NCBI RefSeq assembly: GCF_000633395.1
Contig: NZ_AYMU01000010.1
Span: 186,001 to 250,000 of the forward strand
Length of the DNA: 64,000 bases
DNA from: Pseudomonas sp. PH1b
Lineage (GTDB): Bacteria > Pseudomonadota > Gammaproteobacteria > Pseudomonadales > Pseudomonadaceae
Reading direction: 5' to 3'
Shown here: positions 33,299 to 42,817 of the stretch, piece after piece
Layout: each line of letters starts with the position of its first letter
Numbering within the stretch: position 1 is the stretch's first letter
The notes under the pieces: model-generated
The model's input: only the letters and a program-made list of their open reading frames with translations
Databases searched by the model: none
What the model was told of the DNA's origin: nothing
Program-made: the position numbers and the translations under genes

Positions 33299-35719
33299 TT
33301 ATTCCGACAGTTTGTAGGCAATGATGTAGTCGCCCATCTTGGTGCCCAGGGAGCCGTGGCCGCCCACCACCACCAGGACGTACTGCTTGCCGTCCTTGCC
33401 GGTGTAGCTCATCGGCGTGGCCTGGCCGCCCGCTGGCAGGCGGGATTTCCACAGTTCCTTGCCGTTTTTCACGTCATAACCGCGGATGTACTGGTCCAGG
33501 GTGCCGCTGAGGAAGCCCACGCCACCACCGGTGACCATGGAGCCGCCCATGCTTGGCACGCCCATCGGCAGGCCGATGGGGATCGGCGAGCTGTCACGGC
33601 TGGTGCCGTTCTTGTGCTTCCACACCACCTTGTTGGTAGTCAGGTCGATACCGGCCACGTAGCCCCAGGCCGGGGCCTGGCAAGGCACGCCGAGCGGCGA
33701 CATGAAGGGGTGCATGATCACCGCGTAAGGGGCGCCCTTGTTGGGCTGCACGCCCGAGGTCTCGCTTTCGCGCTTGCTGCCGGCCGCCACTTCGGCCTGG
33801 GGCACCAGCTTGGACACGAAGGCCATGTAGTTCGGGCTGGTGAACAGCAACTGGCGGACTGGGTCCACGGAGACGCTGCCCCAGTTGAACACGCCGACGT
33901 TACCCGGGTAGATCAGGCTGCCCTGCACCGACGGCGGGGTGTACTGGCCTTCGTAGCGCAGTTCCTTGAACTGGATGCGGCACAGCATCTGGTCGAACGG
34001 GGTCGCGCCCCACATGGCTTTTTCGTCCAGTGGCGGTGGCAGCAGGTTCAGGTCCGAGCGGGCCTGGGTCGGTGCAGTGTGGTCGCCTTCGACCGCGCCG
34101 GTGGGGGCCGGTACTTCGCGGATCGGCACGATCGGGGTGCCGTCGCGACGGTCCAGCACATACAGGCTGCCCTGCTTGGTCGGCTGGATCAGCGCCGGCT
34201 TGACGCCGTCCGCGGTCTTCATGTCGATCAGGGTCGGCTGGCTGCCCACGTCCATGTCCCACAGGTCGTGGTGGGTGAACTGGTAGTTCCAGCGCAGCTT
34301 GCCGGTGTCGATGTCCAGGGCCACGGTGCCGGCGCTGAATTTCTCGGCGCCTGCGGTGCGGTTGCCGCCCCACTGGTCAGGCATCTGGTTGCCCAGGGGC
34401 AGGTAGACCATGCCCAGTTTCTCGTCGACGCTGGCCAGGGACCACATGTTCGGCGAGTTGCGGGTGTAGGTCTGGCCTTCCGGCAGCGGCGTGGTTTCGT
34501 CGGGGTTGCCCGAATCCCAGTTCCATACCAGGTGACCGTCATGCACGTCGAAGGCGCGGATCACCCCGGACGGCTCGTTGGTCGACTCGTTGTCAGTGAC
34601 GTGGCCGCCGATGATCACCAGGTTGCGGGTGATGGCCGCCGGCGAGGTGGAGTAGTAGCCGCCCGGAGTGAACGGGCCGATGCCGGCCTTGAGGTCCACG
34701 GCGCCTTTGTTGCCGAAGTCTTCACAGACCTTGCCGGTGTCGGCGTTGATGGCGATCAGGCGCGCATCGGCGGTCGGCAGGAACAGCCGGCGCGGGCAGC
34801 TGGTAGCGATGGCCTGGCCGGCAGGGGACAGGCTGGCCGGCTGGCTGATGGCGTCGGTGTTCTTGAAGTTGGCTTCGTCGTAGTACGACACGCCACGGCA
34901 GGTCATGTGCGCCCAGCCACGGAAATCGTCGCCGTTGGGGCCCTGGATCTGCGGATCGAAGCGCCAGATTTCCTTGCCGGTATCCGGGTCAAGGGCCAGC
35001 ACCTTGCTGTGGGCGGTGCAGGCATAGAGCATGCCGTTGACCTTCAGCGGGGTGTTCTGGTTGGTGATTTCCACCGGGTCCTTGGCAGTCGGCATGTCGC
35101 CGGTGCGGATGCGCCAGGCTTCCTGCAGCTTGCCGATGTTGGACGGGGTGATCTGCTTCAGCGGCGAGTAGCGATCGCCGAATTCGGTGCGGCCATAGGC
35201 CTGCCATTCACCCTCGGGCATGGCCGGGGCGGTGCTGGCCATGTCCGCGGTGTCGCGGCCCAGGTCACCGGAGATTTCCCCAGGGTTGGTGAACTGGCTG
35301 CCAATGGCGGCACCACCGGCCAGGACCACGGCCACGCTCAGTGCGGCGGTGCCCATTGGTGCCGGACCGTCACGCAGCAGCGGGCGGCGGAACCAGGGCA
35401 GCAGCAGGACCACGCCGAGGGCGAACCACAGTGACAGGCGCGGCACCAGTTGCCACCAGTCCAGGCCGATTTCCCACAGCGACCAGACGGTGCTGGCAAA
35501 CAGTACCAGGGCATACAACCCCAGCGCTGAACGCTTGCCGGCCAGCAGCAGAAGGCCCGTCAGCGTCAGGCCGATACCGGCCAGGACGTAGTACAGCGAG
35601 CCGCCGAGCATGCTCAGCTTGATCCCCCCGGCCAGCAAGGCCAGGCCCATTAGCAGCAGCAAGATCCCGAGCAGGCTTGGCAGCAAGCGGCTCGGACTTG
35701 AAGCACCCTCAGTGCTCAT
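33299..35719 (-). CDS. gcd: membrane-bound PQQ-dependent glucose dehydrogenase
   Basis: An 806-residue quinoprotein that oxidises glucose to gluconolactone on the periplasmic face and passes electrons to ubiquinone. The N-terminal 150 residues form about five membrane helices. The rest is the eight-bladed PQQ propeller with typical tryptophan-docking segments (EWQAYGRTEFGDRYSPLKQI, GKLQEAWRIRTGD) and the PQQ-site WGSVSVDPVR. I chose the ATG at 35719 (MSTEGASSPSRLL) over 35764. Cleaving glucose outside is the main Pseudomonas route and supports gluconate formation and phosphate solubilisation. oprB lies just upstream on the same strand. Confidence 0.96.
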   Translation of the reverse strand: MSTEGASSPSRLLPSLLGILLLLMGLALLAGGIKLSMLGGSLYYVLAGIGLTLTGLLLLAGKRSALGLYALVLFASTVWSLWEIGLDWWQLVPRLSLWFALGVVLLLPWFRRPLLRDGPAPMGTAALSVAVVLAGGAAIGSQFTNPGEISGDLGRDTADMASTAPAMPEGEWQAYGRTEFGDRYSPLKQITPSNIGKLQEAWRIRTGDMPTAKDPVEITNQNTPLKVNGMLYACTAHSKVLALDPDTGKEIWRFDPQIQGPNGDDFRGWAHMTCRGVSYYDEANFKNTDAISQPASLSPAGQAIATSCPRRLFLPTADARLIAINADTGKVCEDFGNKGAVDLKAGIGPFTPGGYYSTSPAAITRNLVIIGGHVTDNESTNEPSGVIRAFDVHDGHLVWNWDSGNPDETTPLPEGQTYTRNSPNMWSLASVDEKLGMVYLPLGNQMPDQWGGNRTAGAEKFSAGTVALDIDTGKLRWNYQFTHHDLWDMDVGSQPTLIDMKTADGVKPALIQPTKQGSLYVLDRRDGTPIVPIREVPAPTGAVEGDHTAPTQARSDLNLLPPPLDEKAMWGATPFDQMLCRIQFKELRYEGQYTPPSVQGSLIYPGNVGVFNWGSVSVDPVRQLLFTSPNYMAFVSKLVPQAEVAAGSKRESETSGVQPNKGAPYAVIMHPFMSPLGVPCQAPAWGYVAGIDLTTNKVVWKHKNGTSRDSSPIPIGLPMGVPSMGGSMVTGGGVGFLSGTLDQYIRGYDVKNGKELWKSRLPAGGQATPMSYTGKDGKQYVLVVVGGHGSLGTKMGDYIIAYKLSE

Positions 35720-35836
35720 AGTGTGGTTCTCCGTGACGTTTAGAGTGTTCCCGCGCATGTTCACTGTAGATGACGATCAGGCGCGGGCTTGGTTCAGCGA
35801 AAAAGTCTGAATCGGCTGGGTTTGTGCCGCAGGGGC

Positions 35837-37216
35837 TCAGAACGAACTCTGGAGCTTGATCCCGCCGATCAGCGCGTCATCCACCTGGCTTACGCCGCCG
35901 GGATGGCGGATGTATTGCAGGTTGGGGCGCACCGTCAGCCAGTTGGCCAGGTGCACGCCGTAGTACAACTCGGCGCTGTATTCGGTGTCCTGGGGCGGCA
36001 GGTAGCCGGGGTTGTCGTAATCGTAGAGCGCCCGGGCCTGGTTGCTGGCCTGGGCGTTCTTGCGGTAGGCCGGGTTGACGTGAACCCGCGCCAGGGCGAA
36101 GCCGATGTCGTCCTTGGCCCGGGCGTCGAACAGGCCCTTGTAGACCAGGCCGGCCTGGACGTAGTTGTCGATGGCGTTGGTCTTCTTGTCATGGGCGGTG
36201 ACGTTGGCGAACAGGCTCAGGCCGCGGGACTGGTCGCTGGCGACGCTGGTGACCTGCTGCTGGGCGCCGAACCACAGGCCGTGCTTGCTCGAACTGCTGC
36301 GATAGGCCTCGCCCGTGAGCGCGGCAGGCTGGCCGTTGCTGTCCTTGTACACGTCGCTGGCCTTGGCGCTGCTGTAGTAGTAGCCGGCGCGGTACTCACC
36401 GGCCAGGCCGTTGAGCTTGGGCGTCCACACCAGTTCCACCGGCAACAGGGTGCCCTGGGTGCCGCTGCCGCTGAGCTTGAAGCCGTTGTCGCGGTCCAGG
36501 TTCGAGGGGTTCTGCTCATAGGCGCCGATCTGCGCATACACCTCTGGCGTCAGGTGGTATTTGACCCGCAGGGCCCACTGGCTGACCGGCCAGTTGTACC
36601 AGACGCTGCCGGCCCAGTTGCCCACCTGGGAGCCGCAGAACGCCAGGTTCTGGAAGTCGCAGGGGAAGCTGTTGAAGTCCTCGCCCTGGCCGAAACGGCC
36701 GGCCTTGATGTCGAGTTTCTGGTCGAAGAATTTCTGCTGGTACCACATCTGGGTCAGGCGCCAGGTCTGGCCGCGGCCCCAGACTTCCTGGGCCGAGGTG
36801 AAGCCGCCGACCCGCGGATCGTTGATCCGGTCATTGCTGATGTTGTCGCCGTCGCGCTTGGTCACCGTCAGTTGGAATTCGGCGTCGTCCCAGCCGAGGA
36901 TTTTCTGCAGGTCCAGGTGGCTGCCGAAGGCGAACTGGTCGCTGTAGCGCGCAGTACGGTCGTGGTCGTAGCCACCGTGCAGGTTGGCACCCATCTCGCC
37001 GACGTAGTCGATCTTGAAGTCGTAGCCCTTGTTGGCCAGTTCCGTGCGCGTACCGTTCCAGTCGCCGAGCATCCAGGGTGAATCACTGTCGAAGGCCGGC
37101 GCGGCCTGGGCGCAAGCGGCAAACCCGAGGGCGCCGAGCAGGCTCAGGGTCTTGGGCAAGGCGACGGGAGTCAGGACAGCGCTGTCTTTTAAACGCTGGA
37201 AAACGGGCATAGGCAT
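35837..37216 (-). CDS. oprB: carbohydrate-selective porin OprB
   Basis: A 459-residue outer-membrane porin that lets glucose and other sugars into the periplasm. A signal peptide ends at CAQAAPAF, then the OprB start SPWMLGDWNGTRTELANKGYDF, a 16-strand barrel, and the C-terminus DDALIGGIKLQSSF ending in Phe as outer-membrane proteins require. Two ATGs fit (37216 and 37210); 37216 is listed. The porin precedes gcd by 117 bp on the same strand, giving one glucose uptake and oxidation unit. Confidence 0.93.
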   Translation of the reverse strand: MPMPVFQRLKDSAVLTPVALPKTLSLLGALGFAACAQAAPAFDSDSPWMLGDWNGTRTELANKGYDFKIDYVGEMGANLHGGYDHDRTARYSDQFAFGSHLDLQKILGWDDAEFQLTVTKRDGDNISNDRINDPRVGGFTSAQEVWGRGQTWRLTQMWYQQKFFDQKLDIKAGRFGQGEDFNSFPCDFQNLAFCGSQVGNWAGSVWYNWPVSQWALRVKYHLTPEVYAQIGAYEQNPSNLDRDNGFKLSGSGTQGTLLPVELVWTPKLNGLAGEYRAGYYYSSAKASDVYKDSNGQPAALTGEAYRSSSSKHGLWFGAQQQVTSVASDQSRGLSLFANVTAHDKKTNAIDNYVQAGLVYKGLFDARAKDDIGFALARVHVNPAYRKNAQASNQARALYDYDNPGYLPPQDTEYSAELYYGVHLANWLTVRPNLQYIRHPGGVSQVDDALIGGIKLQSSF

Positions 37217-37437
37217 TCGAGTCAGGTCTTTTTCTAGGAGTAGGCAGAAGCAAGGGCACGGCGCGAGGCATCGATGCAGGTTGATCGAGGACGGCAGGCC
37301 GCTGATTTCAAAGGGAAAGATGAAACGGTTCAGCTTTATTAGGGGGCTAAGGATAAAGCGCCGTCTCATCAAGAGAAAGCGCTTTTATCGACATGAACAG
37401 TTTCGGATTCGGTAACAGTCACCGGGCCGGAGCGGGT

Positions 37438-38640
37438 TCAGCGCGGGGCTGTGGCCTCGGCCAGGGCCGGTTTGTGCCGGGTGTAGCTGAGGGCGAAGTG
37501 CGCCACCAGGCCGAAGATCAGCCCCCAGAACGCGGCGGCCAGGCCGAGGAAACTCATGCCCGAGGCTGTGACCAGGAAAGTGATCAGGGCCGCTTCCCGC
37601 TGTTTCTCGTCAGCCATGGCGCCACTGAGTCCGGCGCTGATGGCACCGAACAGGGCCAGGCCGGCCAGGGCTGCGATCAGCTCCTTGGGCAGCGCGGCGA
37701 ACACCGAGGCCAGGGTCGCGCCGAAGATGCCCATGAGGATGTAGAACAGGCCGCAGGCGATCCCGGCGATGTAGCGCTTGCCCTGGTCTTCGTGAGCCTC
37801 ACGGCCGGTGCAGATGGCCGCGGTGATGGCCGCCAGGTTGATCCCGTGGGAGCCGAAGGGCGCCAGCAGCGCGGAGGTGATGGCGGTCCAGGAAATGATC
37901 GAGCGCGCTGGGGTGTTGTAGCCGGCGCTGCGCATCACCGCCATGCCCGGCACGTATTGCCCGGTCAGGGTCACCAGGGCCAGGGGCAGGCCAAGGTTGA
38001 TGATGGCGTGCCAGCTCCATTGCGGGGCGATGAACACCGGCTCGGCCACGGCCAGGGTGATGGCGCCGCTGTTGAACTCGCCCAGGCCAGCGGCGACGCC
38101 GCAGCCCACCAGCAGCACCGCGAGAATCGCGTAGCGCGGCGACAGGCGCTTGCCCAGCAGGTAGGCGCCGATCATTGCCAGTACCAGGGCCGGTTGCAGG
38201 GTCACCGAGGTAAACAGTCCGGCACCGAAACGGAACAGGATGCCCGCCAGCATGGCGGCGGCGATGGCTTTGGGCAGGTGGCCCATGAGCTTGTCGAACA
38301 GGCCGGAGAGCCCGATCACGGCGATGATCAGCGAGGCGACGATATAGGCACCGATGGCCTGGGGCAGCGACACCGTGGGCAGCATCGACACCAGCAGCGC
38401 CGCGCCGGGGGTCGACCAGGCGGTGATCACCGGAACCTTCAGGCGCCAGGAGAGCAGCAGGCCGGTGAGGCCGCTGCCAATGGAGATGGCCCAGATCCAG
38501 GACGACACCTGTGCACTGGGCAGATGGGCTTCGCGGGCGGCTTGAAACACGATGATCAGCGGGCCGGCGTAGGAAATGATCACGGCGATCAGGCCGGCAA
38601 TCACGGCGGAGAGGGACAGGTCCTTTCTGAGACTGTGCAT
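37438..38640 (-). CDS. benE: benzoate/H+ symporter family transporter (BenE type)
   Basis: A 400-residue protein with about 12 membrane helices of the BenE family. It has the signatures VPVITAWSTPGAALL (about 70-84), GLPLALVTLTGQYVPGMAVMRSAGY, and FGSHGINLAAITAAICTG. BenE imports benzoate, but paralogues of unknown substrate are common and no benABC genes are present. It is divergent from a MocR-type regulator with a 320-bp region carrying repeated ATTGARTCGAT motifs, so the two probably form one regulated unit. The ATG at 38640 starts MHSLRKDLSLSAV. Confidence 0.82.
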   Translation of the reverse strand: MHSLRKDLSLSAVIAGLIAVIISYAGPLIIVFQAAREAHLPSAQVSSWIWAISIGSGLTGLLLSWRLKVPVITAWSTPGAALLVSMLPTVSLPQAIGAYIVASLIIAVIGLSGLFDKLMGHLPKAIAAAMLAGILFRFGAGLFTSVTLQPALVLAMIGAYLLGKRLSPRYAILAVLLVGCGVAAGLGEFNSGAITLAVAEPVFIAPQWSWHAIINLGLPLALVTLTGQYVPGMAVMRSAGYNTPARSIISWTAITSALLAPFGSHGINLAAITAAICTGREAHEDQGKRYIAGIACGLFYILMGIFGATLASVFAALPKELIAALAGLALFGAISAGLSGAMADEKQREAALITFLVTASGMSFLGLAAAFWGLIFGLVAHFALSYTRHKPALAEATAPR

Positions 38641-38669
38641 GGCATCTCGACTGGGCAGGGGTGGGAAGG

Positions 38670-38680
38670 ATTGAGTCGAT
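38670..38680. promoter_or_regulatory. regulator box 1 (ATTGAGTCGAT), benE-MocR region
   Basis: First of three ATTGARTCGAT boxes between benE and the MocR gene. It lies 30 bp from the benE start and is followed by a partial repeat TGAGT. Confidence 0.55.
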
Positions 38681-38710
38681 TGAGTTGCTGGTGTTTCAGT
38701 GTATTTCAGA

Positions 38711-38730
38711 AAATTGAATCGATTCAATTT
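38711..38730. promoter_or_regulatory. 20-bp perfect palindrome, benE-MocR region
   Basis: AAATTGAATCGATTCAATTT is its own reverse complement and contains box 2 (ATTGAATCGAT, 38713-38723). Symmetric site at mid-distance between the two starts; a strong operator candidate. Confidence 0.7.
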
Positions 38731-38880
38731 TTTCTGCGCCCAGTCATTGCCGAAGCACTTTCAGAGTCTTGGAAATTCAATATCAAGCGTCTGATTTATA
38801 AGTATTTATTGTTTATTTTTGAAGTTTTTAGGCAGCGATATCATGACGTTAACCTTGTTGTTGAACCAGGCAATGGCAGG

Positions 38881-38891
38881 ATTGAGTCGAT
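38881..38891. promoter_or_regulatory. regulator box 3 (ATTGAGTCGAT), benE-MocR region
   Basis: Identical to box 1. It lies 70 bp before the MocR ATG and 168 bp from box 2, close to 16 helical turns. Confidence 0.5.
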
Positions 38892-38960
38892 GTTAATGGT
38901 CCCGTCGGGCCTGTGATAAGCTCCGGTGCACTTCAATGCAGCCGACGGTCATCAGTCTCC

Positions 38961-40349
38961 ATGTGGGTTCCCCAGTTAAGCGAATTCAACCAGCCGGTCT
39001 ACCTGTCCATCGCCGACGCCCTGGCGCGGGATATCAGCAGCGGATTGTTGAATGACGGTGATCGCCTGCCCACCCTGCGCGAACTGGCGGTGACCCTGAA
39101 TGTCACGCCCGGCACCATCAGCCGCGCCTACAGCGAAGCCCAGCGGCGCGGCCTGGTGCAGGGCGAAGTGGGACGTGGCACCTACGTCCTGGCGCAACCC
39201 GCGATGGAGGTGCCGCCAGGCTCCAGCGCGCCTTCGCTGTCCCTGGGGCAGTCCGAAACCCTGGATCTGTCGATCATCAAGCCCTACAGCGAGACCCTGG
39301 AATACTGGCTGCGCGGTGCCCTGGTGGGCATGGCCCGCAGCAGCGACTTCGGCCGGGCCCTGGACTACGCCCCCGATGGCGGGCATCCGGCCCACCGCGA
39401 AGCCGGGGCGCAGTGGTTGCGCCACGCCTTGCCCGAGGCTCATTGGCAGCAGGTGGTGATCACCAGCGGTGCCCAGCACGGGCTGATGGTGGCCATCAGC
39501 GCCTTGAGCAATGCCGGTGACCTGGTGCTCTGCGAGTCGTTGGCCTACCCGGGCATCATCTCCGTGGCCCGTGGCCTGGAGCGGCGCCTGCAGGGCGTGG
39601 CGATGGACGAGGAGGGGATGATTCCCGAGGCATTGCGCGAGCAGTGCTTGAAGGAAAAGCCGGCGTTGCTGGTGTGTGTCGCCAGCTGTCAGAACCCCAC
39701 CACGGCGATCATGTCGCCCCGGCGTCGGGCACAGATCGCGGCGCTTGCCGAAGAGTTCGACTTCCTGATCATCGACGACGATATCTACGGCTTTCTCGCG
39801 ACCGATCCTGCCATCAAGCCGTTGTCGACCTACGCGCCGGAGCGTTCGGTGTACCTCACCAGCCTATCCAAGGCGATCATGCCGGCGTTGCGGATTGGCT
39901 ATCTCTACAGCCCGCCCAAACTGTTGTCGCGCCTGAGCTCGATGGTCCGCAGCAGCGTGTGGATGCCATCGCCCCTGACCGCGCAGTTGGCCAGCAATGT
40001 GATTGTCGAAGGGTTGGACCGCAAGCTGGTGCAGACCCAGCGTACGGAAGCGGCGGCGCGCCAGGCGATTGCCCGGCAGGTGTTCGCCGGGATGCAGGTC
40101 AAGACCCAGCCCCACAGCTATCACCTGTGGCTGACCTTGCCGGAGCCCTGGACCGGCGACGAGTTCGCCACCCTGGCCCGGGCCCACGGGGTGCTGGTGA
40201 TGAGCGGGACGCAATTTGCGGTGGAGCGCGACGCCCACTCCCGCTGTGTACGGGTGGTGCTGATGTCGCCCACCACCCAGGACGAATTGCGCTTTGCCCT
40301 GACCCAGCTGGCGAGCCTGATCGAGGCTGATCCGCGGCGTTATCGCTGA
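38961..40349 (+). CDS. MocR/PdxR-type regulator (GntR HTH fused to aminotransferase)
   Basis: A 462-residue protein: an N-terminal GntR winged helix (YLSIADALARDISSGLLNDGDRLPTLRELAVTLNVTPGTISRAY, about 13-60) is joined to a class I aminotransferase-like domain with the PLP-binding Lys304 in SLSKAIMPALRIGY. MocR proteins bind PLP or its adducts to control neighbouring genes, often transporters. It diverges from the BenE-type transporter, the natural target. The ATG at 38961 gives the usual start MWVPQLSEF. Confidence 0.92.
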   Translation: MWVPQLSEFNQPVYLSIADALARDISSGLLNDGDRLPTLRELAVTLNVTPGTISRAYSEAQRRGLVQGEVGRGTYVLAQPAMEVPPGSSAPSLSLGQSETLDLSIIKPYSETLEYWLRGALVGMARSSDFGRALDYAPDGGHPAHREAGAQWLRHALPEAHWQQVVITSGAQHGLMVAISALSNAGDLVLCESLAYPGIISVARGLERRLQGVAMDEEGMIPEALREQCLKEKPALLVCVASCQNPTTAIMSPRRRAQIAALAEEFDFLIIDDDIYGFLATDPAIKPLSTYAPERSVYLTSLSKAIMPALRIGYLYSPPKLLSRLSSMVRSSVWMPSPLTAQLASNVIVEGLDRKLVQTQRTEAAARQAIARQVFAGMQVKTQPHSYHLWLTLPEPWTGDEFATLARAHGVLVMSGTQFAVERDAHSRCVRVVLMSPTTQDELRFALTQLASLIEADPRRYR

Positions 40350-40356
40350 GACCGCT

Positions 40357-40410
40357 TTCGCCGGCAAGCCGGCTCCTACACGGATCTGTAGGAGCCGGCT
40401 TGCCGGCGAA
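40357..40410. repeat. REP pair (inverted)
   Basis: Two perfect facing REP copies (40357-40379 and 40388-40410), 8 bp apart, separate the convergent MocR and ZnuD-like genes. The arms are fully complementary. Confidence 0.93.
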
Positions 40411-40413
40411 GGG

Positions 40414-42453
40414 TTAGAAAGTGGTCCGCAACCCCACTTCCACGCTGCGCCCGGCCGCCGGCGCGATGTCCCGCAGGATCGAGCTGGCGTAGCGCACGGT
40501 CTGGTTGGTCAGGTTCTCGCCCTTGACGAAGGCCAGCCACTGGCTATGGCCGATATCGAAGCGATAGCCGGCACTGGCGCCAAAGGTGGTATAGCCATCG
40601 GTGCCGCTTTCGTGGTCCGGTACTCGGCCCTGGCTGGCGGCATGCTGCACATCCAGGCGTGCCTGCCAGCGGTCCAGTTCCCACAGCAGGCCGCTGTTCA
40701 GGCGCAGTGGCGCGATGCGCGGCAGGGCCTGGCCGTTGTCGAGGTTCTTGGCCCGGGTGTAGTCGCCGGACAGGTCCAGGGCGAACTTGCCGTAGGCGCC
40801 TTCCCCCAGGGTCCAGCGATCCTGGGCTTCGATCCCGGTAAAACGCGCCCTTACGCCGGAGTAGGTGTATTCCGGGATGCCATCGGCGTCTTCATCACCC
40901 TCGTCGTTCAGGGTCCGACCACTGCCCAGCAGGCCGATGTAGTTGGAGAAATGGGTGTAGAACACGCCGACGCTGCCTTTGTGGGTGCCGTTGTCGAAGC
41001 GCAGGGCCAGGTCGCTGGACACGGCCTTTTCCTTGGACAGCTTGGCGTTGCCCACTTCGTAGGTGCCGGTGGCGACGTGGGCGCCGTTGGCATACAGCTC
41101 GTAGAAGGTCGGGGCGCGTTCGGTGTAGCCCAGGGTGGCGGCCAGGGACCAGACCGGTGTCAGGGTGTAGACGGCACCGGAAGACAGGCTGCCGGCGGTA
41201 AAGCTGCTGGACTTGTCGGCCTGGGCAAAACGCTCGTTGCCCTTGGCGTCCGGGTCCACCGTGGTGTGTTCCAGGCGGCCGCCGAGGCTGAGTTTCAGGC
41301 GCTCGGTGGCTTGCAGTTCTTCGAGGATGAACAAGGCCCCGCTGTTGGTATCGGTTTGTGGGACGAAGGCTTCTTCACCCAGGGCAGAGAACTCATTGCG
41401 ATTGACCTGGGCGCCGACGACCCCTTCCAGCGGGCCGATGGGCAGGTGCCGGGCCTCGATGCGCGCTTCGTATCCCTTGTTCTTGAAGGTGGTGCCGGTT
41501 TCGCCGCCTTCGATTTCACGGTGCTCGTAGTCGGTGTAGCCGGCGTTGAATTTCACCGAGCTGAACGGGCCTTGCAGGTTGCGCAGCTCCGAGGCGAAGG
41601 CGTAGTGATCCTGCTTCATGCGGATGCGGACGTCTTCTTCGGCCGGGGAGCCATAGTTGGAGTCGTAGTTGCTGTAGGACAGCCCGGCGTAACCGTCGTC
41701 CCAAGTGTAGGAGCCGCCAATGGCGCCGCCGTCCTGGCGTCCGTCGCTGTTGCCCAGGCGGCCTTTCTTGCCGGCGCCGTCTTCGCTTTCCGGAGCGTGG
41801 CGGCTGCGGGCGTAGCCGGGGATCTTCAGGTCGTTGAACTGCCGTGAGTTGGCATCCAGGTGCAAGGCGAAGGTGCCGTCACCGGCTTCCAGCTTGCCGG
41901 CACTGCTGCGAGTGGTGTCGGCGCCGCCATAGCGTAGTTCGCCAGCGCCATGAATGCCTTCGATGGCCTCGGTGGGAATTCGGTTGTCGAAGCTGTTGAT
42001 CACTCCGCCGATGGCGTTGCCGCCGTACAGCAGGGCTGCCGGCCCGCGGACGATTTCAATGCGTTCGACGTTGACCGGATCCAGGGGCACCGCGTGGTCG
42101 TAGGACAGCGAGGACGCATCCAGAGCGCCGACACCGTTCTGCAGAATGCGGATGCGGTCGCCGTCCAGGCCGCGGATGATCGGACGGCTGGCGCCAGGAC
42201 CGAAGTAGGACGAGGACACCCCCGGCTGCTTGTTCAGGGTCTCACCCAGGCTGCCTTTCTGCTCCAGGGTCAGTTGGTCGCCTTCCAGCACCGTAGCGGG
42301 CGCCGCCAGTTGCGTACTGCCCAGGGGGTTGGCGGTGATGACCTGCTGCGGCAATTCCACGGCGTGGGCCTGGGAGGCGATCAGCAAGGCGGCGGACAAC
42401 GGCGACAGGCGCCACAGCAGGGGGCGAGCAGGGCGAGGGTAGAAGAGGGACAT
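40414..42453 (-). CDS. TonB-dependent receptor, ZnuD-like (zinc uptake)
   Basis: A 679-residue outer-membrane receptor with signal peptide (cleaved after SQAHA), a plug domain (GSLGETLNKQPGVSSSYFGPGASRPIIRGLDGDRIRIL, VRGPAALLYGGNAIGGVIN) and a 22-strand barrel ending VEVGLRTTF. Loop histidines (YARSRHAPESED) and the barrel sequence resemble ZnuD and the zinc-regulated PA0781-like receptors. A Zur-type box lies 95 bp upstream. Zinc as ligand is inferred from the family and the box; haem has also been reported for ZnuD. Confidence 0.87.
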   Translation of the reverse strand: MSLFYPRPARPLLWRLSPLSAALLIASQAHAVELPQQVITANPLGSTQLAAPATVLEGDQLTLEQKGSLGETLNKQPGVSSSYFGPGASRPIIRGLDGDRIRILQNGVGALDASSLSYDHAVPLDPVNVERIEIVRGPAALLYGGNAIGGVINSFDNRIPTEAIEGIHGAGELRYGGADTTRSSAGKLEAGDGTFALHLDANSRQFNDLKIPGYARSRHAPESEDGAGKKGRLGNSDGRQDGGAIGGSYTWDDGYAGLSYSNYDSNYGSPAEEDVRIRMKQDHYAFASELRNLQGPFSSVKFNAGYTDYEHREIEGGETGTTFKNKGYEARIEARHLPIGPLEGVVGAQVNRNEFSALGEEAFVPQTDTNSGALFILEELQATERLKLSLGGRLEHTTVDPDAKGNERFAQADKSSSFTAGSLSSGAVYTLTPVWSLAATLGYTERAPTFYELYANGAHVATGTYEVGNAKLSKEKAVSSDLALRFDNGTHKGSVGVFYTHFSNYIGLLGSGRTLNDEGDEDADGIPEYTYSGVRARFTGIEAQDRWTLGEGAYGKFALDLSGDYTRAKNLDNGQALPRIAPLRLNSGLLWELDRWQARLDVQHAASQGRVPDHESGTDGYTTFGASAGYRFDIGHSQWLAFVKGENLTNQTVRYASSILRDIAPAAGRSVEVGLRTTF

Positions 42454-42817
42454 CGATCATTCCTTGGCAAGCGTTGCGCAGAGCGCTTTGAGTCAGAAAA
42501 CAGGCGAGGCACGGGGGTGCCTGAAGTGCGAGCTGAGTGATATTTATTGATACAATATAACATCACTTTTATTTCGAAAAGCCAGGAACTTTTTTGTTTT
42601 CATGCCGCACGTGTTTTCTGTCGCCATTGTTGCCAGCCTGGGCAGTGTTCGGGTGCCGGGCCGACAGCACCTGCGGCAACAGGAGATGCCTGAGGTCACC
42701 TTGTCGGAGCGCTCGCGGCCTTCGGCAGCGACTACAGTTATCCAGGCACGCTGGCGCGGGCGCATGCCCTCGGCTAAGGTGCGCGGCTTTCCCAACTTCT
42801 TTGCGCAAAGGCCTGGC
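42454..42817. other. divergent intergenic region with Zur box
   Basis: About 360 bp between the receptor and the VF530 gene. Apart from the Zur-box candidate in the AT-rich part (42540-42600), no gene or repeat was recognised; the stretch 42600-42817 has no coding signal consistent with a known family. Confidence 0.55.
42548..42565 (-). promoter_or_regulatory. Zur-box candidate upstream of the ZnuD-like receptor
   Basis: Read on the minus strand TGATGTTATATTGTATCA matches the Zur consensus core GTTATA-N-TATAAC at 10 of 12 fixed positions and is imperfectly palindromic. It sits between the divergent ZnuD-like and VF530 genes, 95 bp from the receptor start. Confidence 0.7.

Noticed and set aside
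33356..35434. Long open frame opposite gcd
   Set aside because: Antisense shadow of gcd with biased composition; gcd has full family identity.
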